From NCBI RefSeq assembly GCF_947507565.1, contig NC_089184.1:2170001-2234000 (forward strand): DNA of 64,000 bases, given 5' to 3'. The position numbers were made by a program, and so were the translations under genes. Source of the DNA: Oscarella lobularis. Its lineage: Eukaryota > Porifera > Homoscleromorpha > Homosclerophorida > Oscarellidae. The notes beneath the pieces are model-generated. The model was given only the letters and a program-made list of their open reading frames with translations, ran no database searches and was not told the origin of the DNA. Shown here in pieces: positions 52,569 to 62,744 of the stretch. Numbering within the stretch: position 1 is the stretch's first letter; every line of letters begins with the position of its first letter.

Positions 52569-55405
52569 CCCTTGCGCTGTCCAATTAATTCATTTCCGGT
52601 CACAGGAAATGCGTATGTCACGCGCGACATTCAAAATTGCGAGCCAGCGAGACCTAATAGCGCCTAGCAACCTTTGTCAATCTAATTCGTAAGAGTCTAA
52701 AGAAGAATGCTATCGAAGATTTTGTTGTCATAGCAACGTAATAAAAGACTTAGGCTTCCTTATAAGCAAGAAATTCTAAGTAGGGCTCACCGTATATTCG
52801 CAGGTCTTGGAAACTGTCTCTTTCTTGTTCAATCGCTGCATTCCGATAACTTTCTCGCGTATCATAAATTATTTTCTTAGTCACACGAACCGGAAGTCAA
52901 CTCAAATCAACATTTCGACACCAAAAACGCAAAGAATTATTCACAAACTCAACCAAATAAACTGCACGTTCGTCGTCGTTCACAACTTACTCGACGTGTG
53001 ATATTCGTGGAAACAATTTCGATCTGACGCGATGCAAAGATGCACGTCGCAAGCTGTGCACCGAGTGTACACTTCGTGACGAAACTTGGGGAGGGGTGTC
53101 ACTTTTCGGGCTTTCGCTTTTCGGGCTTTCTCGCTGCAGCAGACGCATTGACGACGCTTCCCCTCGGAAATTGGAAGATGAGAAAGTGAAGTGTCAAGCC
53201 TTATGTCCGGACGCTGCCTTTTTCTGCCTCTTCGTTTCTTCCCCGAAAACTTTCCTACGAGTGTAACTCCAAGTTCCAAACAAAAAGAACGAAAATCCCT
53301 TTTAGCTCCTCTTTCTGGATCGAGCCGTTTCTCAACAATGAAAGCATTCAATACCGCTGCTTCGAGCAAGTAAAATGCAATCCGTCGTCAGGGTTTTCTG
53401 CTTTTCCTTCCAATGTTGTAGAGAGTCGTTATTTTGTCGCCCCTGTCAACGCCCCTCATGTTGGCAATATAAGGCTCCAGAAGAGGACACTCAACGTTGA
53501 CAGAATTCCGACCATCTTGCCGTTTAGTTGTAGGAATAGTTCCGTCCTCGAGCCTAGGCACATGGGCAGTCGACAAGAAAAATACAAAACGCTTGCCGAA
53601 CCAAACGCATGCCATCATGTGTCGTCGGCAAATATACCGGTAAAAGCCTCTGGGCCCCTTTTTTCTTTTTCAGCAACGCTCGAAGTTGCTTTGGAAATTC
53701 TTTCCGGTGAGGTCGAACAGTGCCAAAGCAGTAGATTTTTTTCTCCCACTGAAGATAGAACAGCGTTGGCGACGAATAGTAGTTATCCGTATACAAAACG
53801 TGTCCCTTTCCATCCATGCCCTCCATCAAATCCAGGACAATCTGATATGGCAATCCGTGTTCCCCTGGGTTCGCTTTCTTTCCGGTGTAGATGTCAAATT
53901 TGTATACCTAGCCCGTAGACGATTCGGCCAAAATAAACACCTGTAAAAATGCGTAGCAAATTTATTCTAAATCTTTGTTGTCTTACCTTGATTCCCCATT
54001 TAGTTGGCTTGTCCTTCATGTACTGTTTGTAACCAAGACGTCCTTTGTACGGAATCATCGCCTCGTAAATGGTTACTTCTCGTCGTGAGCCATACTCCGT
54101 TTTGAATGATGCTTGGAGAACGTCGATCAGTGGCCGCACTTTCTGCAATTTGTCATACGCAGGATCGTTTCTTGGCAATTCATTCGCTGGATCAGCCAAG
54201 TGAAAAAATCGTAAAATTTGCCAAAACCTATGTAAATACGTCACTAATAATAAGTTTGTAAATACACAAGTACCTTGTCATATTCATGACATCAGACAAA
54301 CAGCATTTCAAAGTGGTATGGCCGTCTGCCAATAATCTTCGATCCGTGGGAAAACCATGTAACCCATCAGGATCAAGAGACCAAAGAATGTCTTCATCTC
54401 CTACACGAAGTTGGCAATAAATAATTTACTTGATGATTTTGTTTACCTCGACGGAAACTGGAGTCCAAGGTCGTTGACCACCTTGTCCGGCATTTGTGGC
54501 CGCAGCATTCAAATTCGTGTTGATGACAAGCATTTGCCACGCAATTTCCGTGAAGAAGAGATTGAAACATCTTCATGAAATTGTAAATAATTATCTTTCA
54601 GCATAAAATATTTGTTGTACGTATTGGCATCGATTTCTCCGGCAAAAACTCGTGTAGGACCAGATCGAGACGAATAATCGACTCGGTCCACGCTCTCCCA
54701 ATCCTCTGTCCACTCGTCAAAAACGTCGTATTCTTCTTCACGATTTCGCGTGTTCTGCCGATCGCTCGTCTTCCACGGCCTCCTCTACCTCTTCCTTTAG
54801 CCCTCGCGGGTGCTCTCGGCCTGGAAATAGGTTCGTCGTCGTCGCTATCCGATCCCGAGACGCTTCGATCTGAACCGGAAGTTTATTCGAAATGGCGGAA
54901 GCGATACGCCCATTTTTTACCGTCCGAAGCGACGATGTTCTCTTCGGAAGACGAACCGCGGTCTTCGTCCGTCTCGTTTTCAACGTCTTCGTCAACGCTA
55001 TCGTCGCCTAAAAAAATCATTTGAAGGAAAAGATTTCCGGGGGCCCAAAACAAAAAACGGTCGATCCATGAAGCCGTTTCTTACTTTCCCAAGGCTCGAC
55101 GACTGGTTCTTCGTCTTCGCTGTCATCGGAACTATCTTCGTATAAAGCGCAAGCGACAAAAGAGCCCGCGTTAGCAGCCGAAGCACGACGCAAGTGTTCG
55201 CAAGCAGCCATTTTGGTTACGCCCTTCGCGTCCTTAGTAACCGAAACAATACGAAACGTCACTACACGTAATTTCGAAGCCTTTATTGTTACTTTACTAT
55301 AGTACGCTAAGCTTCTACAGCTAAAAGCAGTCCTTCTGGCTATGTTACGCACCTAAACAGATGACGTCAAAAGCCCCCAATATTTGGGGCGGGACAGCGT
55401 AAGGG
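52569..55405 (-). mobile_element. piggyBac-type transposon inside a kinase intron
   Basis: The short inverted ends CCCTTGCGCTGTCC (52569-52582) and GGACAGCGTAAGGG (55392-55405) match but for one base. The flanks are TTAG on the left and CTAG on the right, close to the TTAA target of this superfamily; the right CTAG serves as the splice acceptor of the kinase intron. Without the element the intron would be about 51 nt, like its neighbours. The transposase inside is on the minus strand and has its own introns. Confidence 0.85.
52980..55214 (-). pseudogene. piggyBac transposase with 46-nt introns (decayed)
   Basis: The minus-strand gene starts at ATG about 55214 (MAACEHLRRASAANAG) with an acidic N-terminus. 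It then shows CFNLFFTEIAWQML, RPWTPVSVEEMKTFFGLLIL, FWQILRFFHLADPA and AMIPYKGRLGYKQYM. A Glu replaces the first catalytic Asp in ILAESSTG. LYTDNYYSSPTL and MRGVDRGDKIT keep the second and third. The C-terminal zinc-binding region has QCVCCSEKA and CTACDVHLC. Introns 54401-54446, 54228-54273 and 53941-53986 are each 46 nt, and 55008-55084 is 77 nt. Defects are an in-frame TAG after ESSTG, a TGA after KSRKP and a frameshift near 54330. Introns are uncommon in piggyBac transposases. Confidence 0.85.
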
Positions 55406-56041
55406 CTAGATCGATGGAACGTCAAGTGGTGCGAAACTTTGCGACATGGGCATGTCGATGATCGCCAAACAAACGCTACGAACGTGCGTTAGGCAGAGGG
55501 GAACTGCGCCGTACATGGCCCCTGAAATGTATGACGCCACAATCGCAAAAACAGCGTTGGACGATATGTGGGCTGTCGGGGTTATTATCGTAGCGATGGT
55601 GCAGCGGAAGCCCATCTACGGTGGCATGAATGACGCGGAAATCATGGGAAGAGTTATGGGCTGCGGAGGCAGGCGCCCACTGGGGCCTCCACTTGCAGAC
55701 TTGCCTCAGTGGTGCATGGAGGTCTGCAGCCCATGCTTTTCACTAAACATCGCCAATCGGCCAACTGCAGAGGCAATGTCCGAAGTCATTGCAGGTGAGA
55801 TGCCGGATGACGAGCACCATGACGTCGACGACGATTGATTGATTGATGATTTAAGAAGCTTTTCCACTCGCCGACGTCGAAGTTTTCAGGACTACTATAG
55901 CGATTAATCATTTTACGCGGTGTTCGAAGCGCTTTTATGAATATTTATTAAGCATGATGTGAGAGTTCACAGTTGACTGCGAGGTGTTTACAATAAAAGA
56001 AAAAAATTTTCAAAAACGCATCGGGTATCTTTCAATTTTAA

Positions 56042-56560
56042 GTGGAATGGCCAAGTCCATCTCGTTCAATGTCAAGATGCCTAAACTCCATCTCGTTCAA
56101 TGTCAAGATGCCTAAACCCCATCTTGTTCAATGTCAAGATGCCAATGCTATCTTGTTTAATGTAAAGATGCCCAAGTCCATCTTGTTCAATGTCAAGATG
56201 CCAATGCTATCTTGTTCAATGTAAAGATGCCCAAGTCCATCTTGTTCAATGTCAAGATGCCTAAACCCCATCTTGTTCAATGTCAAGATGCCAATGCTAT
56301 GTTGTTCAATGTAAAGATGCCAATGCTATCTTGTTCAATGTCAATATGCCTAAACTCCATCTCGTTCAATGTCAAAAATGCCTAAACCCCATCTCGTTCA
56401 ATGTAAAGATGCCAATGCTATCTTGTTCAATGTAAAGATGCCATTGCTAACTTGTTCAATATCAAGTGCAAGATGCCTTAGTCCATCTTGTTCAATGTCA
56501 AGATGCCTAAACCCCATCTCGTTTAAAGTTTAATGTCAAATTGTTCTAGGCAAGATAATG
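56042..56560 (+). repeat. hairpin minisatellite (about 31-bp units)
   Basis: About 15 units built around CATCTTGTTCAATGTCAAGA, ending in TGCCTAAACCC or TGCCAATGCTA. Each unit is itself an inverted pair, CATCTTG and CAAGATG, around an 8-base loop. The array and its right flank match 41655-41885 in inverse orientation. The open frame over it (56042-56224) is an artefact. Confidence 0.9.
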
Positions 56561-56690
56561 GCACTCCAGGTCCACTTGGTTGCTTGCTGAAATTGTAGCA
56601 ACTTAGAAGGAACCGCATTTGCCAAAAGTCATAGAAAGATGAGGCACTTTATTCATTTACACATTCATTAATAAGACAGAAAGTGAAAAA

Positions 56691-59600
56691 ATGGACGGAG
56701 CGCTCCAAATATTCGAAGGAGAATGCCACGCCGCTGGGTAAGCGGCGTTCGAACCGTAAAGAACTATAAAGAACAGTTTTTCATTTCTCTAGCCTTGAAC
56801 TCGCAGAGAAGCTCAAGACGCTGCTGACAGCTAAGCAGTCAGCAGCGTTGACGAAAAAACGCAACGGCAGACCCGAAACCGGAACAACGGCCCGCAAGAG
56901 CGTATTTGGCGCTCAAAACGCGATGTGGGTGAGTTTTTTACGCGACCCGATCGCTCGCTCTATCGTTCGATCGATAGTGATATACAGTGCATCGTCGATT
57001 ATCCGAACCCCTCTTGTCTAGGTCCATTACGGATAATCGATATTACGAATAATCGGTAACGGGTTAAATAATCTTTATTACTTTATTTTTATTATTGATT
57101 TTTATTTATTTTGCCCACAAACATTTTCATATGCTTTCCACAGAAGGTAAAAATATTACTTAGCAAAAATCTTACAATTTTTGTTTGCTTTAGACTTTTC
57201 ATCCTTTTGTCGTCTGCAAGATCGCGCAGCGTTCTCAGAACTCTGAGATTATTTGCGTTTGCCTCAGGCTGCTGTTCCAGCCAAGCTAGGCATCCCTCAA
57301 ACATTTTAGAGGCCTCCGCATGAGAAATCGTCACCCTTTCGTCATCAGAGTCGTCGCTTTCGTCTGGTTCAATATCGTGTTCACCTTCCTGCACTTTTGC
57401 GATTATTTCTTCGTCAGTAAGAACTGTTTCCGCGTTTTCATCACGGGTGCGAAGCCAATCAAAAATATCTTTTGGGTCTAATGGCGCGCTGGAATTCTTA
57501 GCCAGTTCAGACAGTTCCAAAACTTCAGCGCCGTCGTCGTCATCAATATCATCATCATTTGAGTCGAAATCGTCTTCATCTTGGGTAAGTGGAATTATTT
57601 TTCTCCACGACTTTCTTATTGTTGTCATTGTAATTTCATCCCAACTGGTAGCAACCATATCTCCGACAACTTTCATATCAACTGTCTTTAGAAATGTTGG
57701 AATCGGCACACCTTCTTCATCCTCGAGCAGAAATTTGCTGAGTAGCTTTTTTCTGTACCTTCGCTTCATGGATTCCAATACCCCTTGGTCCATTGGCTGA
57801 ATAATTGAGGTAACATTAGGGGGGAAATATTTCACCACAATTTTCCCATCTGAGCTCATCAGCTCTTTCTCGCAAAAGTGCGCAGAGCAGTTGTCGAGCA
57901 GTAAAACAGCCCTCTTTTCAAATCCTAATTCTTGCAGATGTTCACGAACGTTCACAACAAAATAAGTATGAAACCAGTGAGAAAAAAGCTCGGAAGTCAT
58001 CAGAGCCTTTTTCTGACCACGGTATAAGTACGAAAGAAGCTTCATATCTAACTGACGATAGCAACGAGGTTTATTTGACTTACCAATCATGAGGAGTGGC
58101 AGAAAAATAGAACCCGACGCGTTAGAGCAGGCTGCCCGTGTGACTCTGTCCTTGGCCTTTTTTCGCCCAACGGCTGATTTCTCGAAAGCACCAGCGAGGG
58201 TTTTCTCAGGAAGTAGACGAAATTGTAAGCCTGTTTCATCCAAATTAAAAATTTGATCTAAAAAGTATTTTTCTTCAGAAATGAATTTTTGGAACTTCTC
58301 AACAAATTCACACGCAGCCTTTTCATCAGCAGACGCCGTTTCACCTTGGAGGCTTATCTCGCGAATTCCATATCTTTTACAGAATTTTGTCTGCTATCCT
58401 GATGTTGCCAAAAAAGTATCGGTTTTTCCCATTTTTTCGTGCAGCTGTTTGGCTTTCTCGCAAAGTAGAGGCCCACATACAGGAATTCCTTGCTGCCTCT
58501 TCTGGTTGAACCACATAAAAACGGCATCATCAAGCTCTTCACTTTTTCCCATTTTCATGCGCTTTGCAGGCCGACTCATGCCTATTTCTGCAGTCTTTTG
58601 CTGAAAGTCTAGCATTTTTTCACGGTTTTTTCGAAGGCCGGAGACGGTGCTTTTAGGAATTCCGAATTTTTCTGAAACAACAGTCAAACTGCACCCATCC
58701 GTAAGCATACGTACAGCAGCAACTTTGTCGTCGATGGACAAGACATGCCTTTTGCGCTTGGTCGAACTGTTGGAGGCCATCGCCAGTTAGCGAGCGAGAA
58801 GAGGATTCACACTAAGAAGCGTAACGTGGCGTCCAAATAAGGACAAAGAACGTGACGTAACAATAGGTTGCACCCAATCAGGTCTACCTAGCGTGCGCAA
58901 CATGTCGTCTTCACTGCCTAGTTCCTATGACTCTTATCAAGAACAAACAAATTTTCAAGAACGGCAAGAACAATTTAGAATTACTTTTAAAGACAAATAC
59001 GGACTGTAGCTTTTTCAAAGGATTTTCAATTTTCATCTTTTTGGGCGAGACGATCAGTGCATACGCGCTTTCCAGTCAAAATCGAGACAGACAACTCGTC
59101 TGGACTCTGAAGAGAAGGTTCTTCTTGACCAGGAAAGTGAGGGTGCTTGTTGTGGGTCTCTCTCCCGCTGACAAGATCCATGGCTGGACGCTTTCGTTTT
59201 GAGATATCAAATGAAAAATCTCTATAACAGCCATCTTGAGTGAATGCTTTGAATTTCAAGCTACCTCTTACTTTTCTTTATCGCTGCAAGGATTTCCTGT
59301 CAGAATAGATATTGACATCTCGCTGTCTCTACTTTCGGATGATACATCTGCAAAATAAAGTGAGTACAATTTCAATATATGCGCGCTGTTATAGACCGTC
59401 TATCCAATGGTCGGATTTGTAATCGGACGTTTCATACTCGTCCCATTTTGGAGAAAATCCAGAATCAGACATTTCTTTGTATACCTTCTGAAAATCCTCA
59501 CGTGTCCATTTAGAGTGACCACTCAAAATAGAACATCTGCAATCGTACACTCGGGATCCCCATCTTCGAGATCCATCCATAGAGTAAGGTCTTCCAACGA

Positions 59601-60544
59601 GTTTCCTGGACAAGGAAATGATAGGTTCTAATGTAGAAAGAAATAACGGCAGCCTCGTTTCAACCAACCCCTTAATCAGCACCATTTTCGCATCCAATAA
59701 AGGAGCGAGAATGTCAGCAACGTCTCTCTGCAGGTGTCCCATGGACACGCCGTTGTTCAGGCCGAGAATAGAGTTTCGATGAAAAAAGTTTCCCTCTTCT
59801 CGGCGGAAAGTCAATACGAGTCCATCACGGGCAAGATTCCAACCATCCGAGAGACGAACACCCTTAAGCTGGCAAAGGAAAGAGAAACTCGCCGCAAGCA
59901 TTGTTCGAATAGCGCGCTAAAAGCGATGCCGTAACAGTTACGTAAGAAAGAAAATGCCATTACGGATAATCGACGATACGGATAATCGACGTTCGGATAA
60001 TCGACAATGCACTGTATATGCGTCTTTTTCTACAGTACGGGGCAGGGCTAGGACGCGAAAGCGTCACGGGTCGGCGGGTTAACGTACTCTTGTCCCGCAG
60101 CAGTAAAGACCGTCCTTCGGGGTCTATACCCGAAGACGTCCAAGATCGAGCGGATCCCGTCGCTCGGGGTCCCACGACCAGTGAGGTATGCGCTATTACC
60201 TGTTTATACACATATAGCCTACCTTTCTCTAGCGGCCGATCGTCGATGTCCAGCGGGCGGCGAGTCGCGAAGCGTTCGATGCGAGACGCGTCGAAACGGC
60301 GAAACGAAGTCGACAAGAAAATAAATTAGTCAAAACTATACTTCTGCATTACATTATCTATTACCTAACTTACTTGAAAAAATATCTTATGCATAAAAAT
60401 CGACGAAAGATACCACTTTTCTGTGCAGTAGCGCACGTTAGTTCGAGACCTTTTCTCTTTGGACGGACACAACAGACGTTCCCTCGCGACGACCAAGCAC
60501 ATGAGTCGGCGAAGGGATGGCATATAACTCAAATTATTTTTTAG
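56691..60544 (+). CDS. four-exon gene of unknown function hosting a Tigger element
   Basis: Exons 56691-56737, 56793-56928, 60036-60185 and 60233-60544 join in phase and give about 214 residues. The protein begins MDGALQIFEGECHAAG and has a helical stretch (LELAEKLKTLLTAKQSAALT), a basic part KKRNGRPETGTTARK, then RESVTGRRVNVLLSRSSKDR and QRAASREAFDARRVETAKRS. The second intron holds the complete 3.03-kb Tigger element; without it the intron would be about 77 nt. The last exon might end earlier in another frame, since a related fragment at 27.1-27.5 kb also shares the following sequence. I recognise no domain. Preserved phases across three introns support a real gene. Confidence 0.55.
57092..58780 (-). 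pseudogene. Tigger transposase, one in-frame stop
   Basis: The frame starts at 58780 (MASNSSTKRKRHVLSIDDKV) with a psq/CENP-B-type helix-turn-helix (LTVVSEKFGIPKSTVSGLRK), and continues to 57092. The only interruption is a TAG at 58394-58396, after FLATSG, where relatives have Trp. Downstream in the same phase are KFCKRYGIREISLQGE, then the DDE_1 core with NLDETGLQFRLLPEKT, LLLDNCSAHF and IIQPMDQGVLESMK, and an acidic tail. All three catalytic Asp are present. It would be a 563-residue enzyme but for this one base change. Confidence 0.9.
59389..59901 (-). CDS. HIRAN-domain accessory protein of the Tigger element
   Basis: The 170-aa frame starts at ATG 59899-59901, about 110 bp inside the right end. 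Residues 3-75 form a HIRAN domain: AASFSFLCQLKGVRLSDGW, a charged strand, SILGLNNGVSMGHLQRDV and ADILAPLLDAKMVLIKG. The next part, LSRKLVGRPYSMDGSR, resembles KLSGKPYSSHPEG of the HIRAN protein at 9.1-10.0 kb, so the likeness goes beyond the domain itself. A further exon may follow after TTTTGCAG near 59350 (SSESRDSEMSISILTGN). The loop that usually carries the DPNA-like motif is altered here (NFFHRNSILG). A DNA-end-binding role in transposition is inferred from HLTF and not shown. Confidence 0.72.
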   Translation of the reverse strand: MLAASFSFLCQLKGVRLSDGWNLARDGLVLTFRREEGNFFHRNSILGLNNGVSMGHLQRDVADILAPLLDAKMVLIKGLVETRLPLFLSTLEPIISLSRKLVGRPYSMDGSRRWGSRVYDCRCSILSGHSKWTREDFQKVYKEMSDSGFSPKWDEYETSDYKSDHWIDGL

Positions 60545-60769
60545 CCTGTTTATTTTTGATAGTTTTTGAGGCCTTATGGGCTCTGGTTCACTTTATCCCC
60601 CACCTCCATTATGCGCTAAACAGCTCCGCCTCCCTAATTAGTCAATTGCCCTGTAGCCCACTAAATATAACGAGTCGGTAGAAAAGGCGATATATTTAAG
60701 TCTCACTTTCCTTTTGGTTTGCTAATTTTTGTTAACACTATCACTAACCCTATTGTCCACTCTTTAATC

Positions 60770-61300
60770 ATGGCGCAAGCAGTTCTGAACCGTCGTCCTG
60801 CAACAGTTAGCTGTGTTGAGCTCGTGCGCACTGTGCACGACCCAGATTATGCAATTGACTGGTGCAGACGCCACGGGATACTTCGTACGACGAAGACCTG
60901 CGCGGCCGGCCTTGCCGCGAGGAGCGTCGGCCAAAATTTCCCGAAGGAAGGGCCTGGCGCTTTCCTCAAAAAGCGTGCAGAAAAAATATTCTCTGCGCAA
61001 CGTACGTAAAAGTCATTTATTATACCAAGTAGCAGTTGAAGTTCAGGATTCGTTTTTTGTCGGGTCCCTTTTAAGCCTCGAAAACATATTGCGCCTGATC
61101 CACTTGTGAACTTCTAAAACGCCTATATCATCAGTTGTTCGTGATATTGGCATAACAAAGAAGACAGCAGTGGATTGGTACAATTTCATTCGAGACGTAT
61201 GCGCGGAATATTTCATATCGAACCCAATGACCATCGGCGGTGTTGGAGCGGAAGTGGAAATTGACGAGTCAAAATTTGGAAGGAGAAAGTATGCATAAAA
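60770..61300 (+). pseudogene. Merlin-type (ISXO2-like) transposase relic
   Basis: The first exon starts at ATG 60770 and carries YAIDWCRRHGILRTTKTC, the usual start of invertebrate ISXO2-like proteins, ending at a GTACGT donor near 61003. After a CAAGTAG acceptor at about 61031 comes VQDSFFVGSLLSLENILRLI, then a TGA where relatives have Trp, and finally DIGITKKTAVDWYNFIRDVC and VGAEVEIDESKFGRRKY with the first catalytic residue. Nothing recognisable follows, so the DDE core is truncated. Terminal repeats were not found. Confidence 0.8.
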
Positions 61301-62740
61301 TTCAAATCGCCCAAAATACAATTTTTTTAGTAAAAGGGATAATTATTAGGCAGTGAATGACTTCTGCGTCTTCGTACTCTCGCCCGCTCGTACTTCTTTC
61401 GCTTTAGATGCGATTTTTCCTGCAGCCATTGTAATACCTAGAAACGCGGCGTTTACAAATGAGCAGAGACTTTTTTCTTCTTAAAGTCGCTGCCAGGGCC
61501 CGCAAACATCACATATAACTAGCATCATCCTAACGCCTTTGTGGATAACACGGAACATGAAGAAGAGACCCCGCCGAAGTAACATGAAGTCGACACGCCC
61601 AAAATATCGACAAACTGGCCACAAGCGCTGTGTCAGTGACAAAAATAGCCTTGGGGACGCGAGAGATGATAAGGGAACGCGGTAAATGTGAATGGCCAGC
61701 ACGGAAATTTGTTGATAAAAGTTAACCCCGCTGACGCTTAGCATAATGCACACCTGCGCGTTTATGCACGAAAGAACGATTAGGCTGTTCAATAGATCAC
61801 TGCAATCTGAGCTATACACTACATAAATCATTTCGAACCTAAAGAATAACAGGAAATGTCCTTGACGAGGGAAAAACACGACGATCACTGAATGTATTAT
61901 CCGGCAAAGTGGTTATCCATCCTAGTATTATATGTAAATTACGTGATTGGGGAGTTTCCTATCCCTCCTCCTCCTCCTCTACCTATGATGACACTAAGTA
62001 GCATATATTATATTGAGAGTTTGGTCAAGCCGTTCGCCAGTGTACCACGTATTAATATAACATTGGTATTTACCCGGATGATTCGCGTCTATTCGCATAT
62101 CAACGCGTCTATTACGCGCCCTAACTCCAATTTCATTCATGTATTACGATAGGGTAACAATGTGCTGCATAAAAGAGGCACATTTTCGTAAAAAAGAAAG
62201 AAAACGACAAAGAAAAATTGTGGATCGGTTAAATCAACGTGTGTGAACGGAGATTGCAGTAACCGTACTGTACCTAGTATGGTACAGTGCACCCACGCAT
62301 AAAACGACCGTCTTTAGAGCGCGCTATACTAACATTACAGGGCATGCTCGATCCATAAATTGACGTCAGCCTAAAGGTATGAACGTGACCATGCTGTGTG
62401 AGTACAATTACTTGGAAATTCTTGGTAGCCTGCTGCAGGAAACAGAAATCCATTTACTGTACTTATGATCTCAAAAAATCGTCATGTCTGAAAGAGCAAT
62501 TGCTGGTGAAAGTGACCATGGATCGATAGCAGAGGAGATGTCCTACTATCCTCCCATTCTACTAGTAATCCATATAGTATACTTTCCAGATGTGACGAAT
62601 GGTCGTGAAATTTGATTTTTGCTTGTCTCTTGCGCTAAAGACAGCCCAAATTTAAAACGGTTTTGTTTTTGTTGTTAAGTTAATAAATAAATACATTCAT
62701 TTATCTCATCAGGTCACATTGAATTGCAAACAATTACTGT
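61301..62740. other. no gene recognised
   Basis: An open minus-strand frame at 61888-61481 has no recognisable motif. The rest is non-coding as far as I can see. Confidence 0.4.
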
Positions 62741-62744
62741 TGGT

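Larger units (their letters stand above)
52039..55838 (+). pseudogene. TKL-like protein kinase gene with one frame lesion
   Basis: Exons 52039-52182, 52232-52355, 52405-52515 and 55410-55838 join in phase at GT-AG sites. The domain has the glycine loop (GAFGAVFRSKYKK), the ATP Lys in ATVAAKVV, LNHPNIVRFFGYV, LITELVPGSSLGKLL, the catalytic loop IIHFDVKPSN, AKLCDMGMS in place of the usual DFG, GTAPYMAPEMYD and ALDDMWAVGVIIVAM. HFD and DMG are unusual forms of HRD and DFG. In the glycine loop one base seems to be missing near 52080, which breaks the frame between TLDKIP and GAFGAV, so this copy may be inactive or the exon border may differ. Intron 52516-55409 contains the piggyBac. The gene ends in an acidic tail before TGA. 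Confidence 0.78.
56985..60014 (-). mobile_element. Tigger/pogo-type transposon with HIRAN accessory gene
   Basis: The left end reads CAGTGCATCGTCGATTATCC at 56985, and the right end, complementary, reads CAGTGCATTGTCGATTATCC ending at 60014. TA duplications lie at 56983-56984 and 60015-60016. Copies of GATTATCCGTA recur just inside the ends, as in Tigger elements. The element carries two genes on the minus strand: a HIRAN-domain protein nearest the right end (59901-59389) and the transposase (58780-57092). It is inserted in an intron of the four-exon gene above. Confidence 0.92.
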
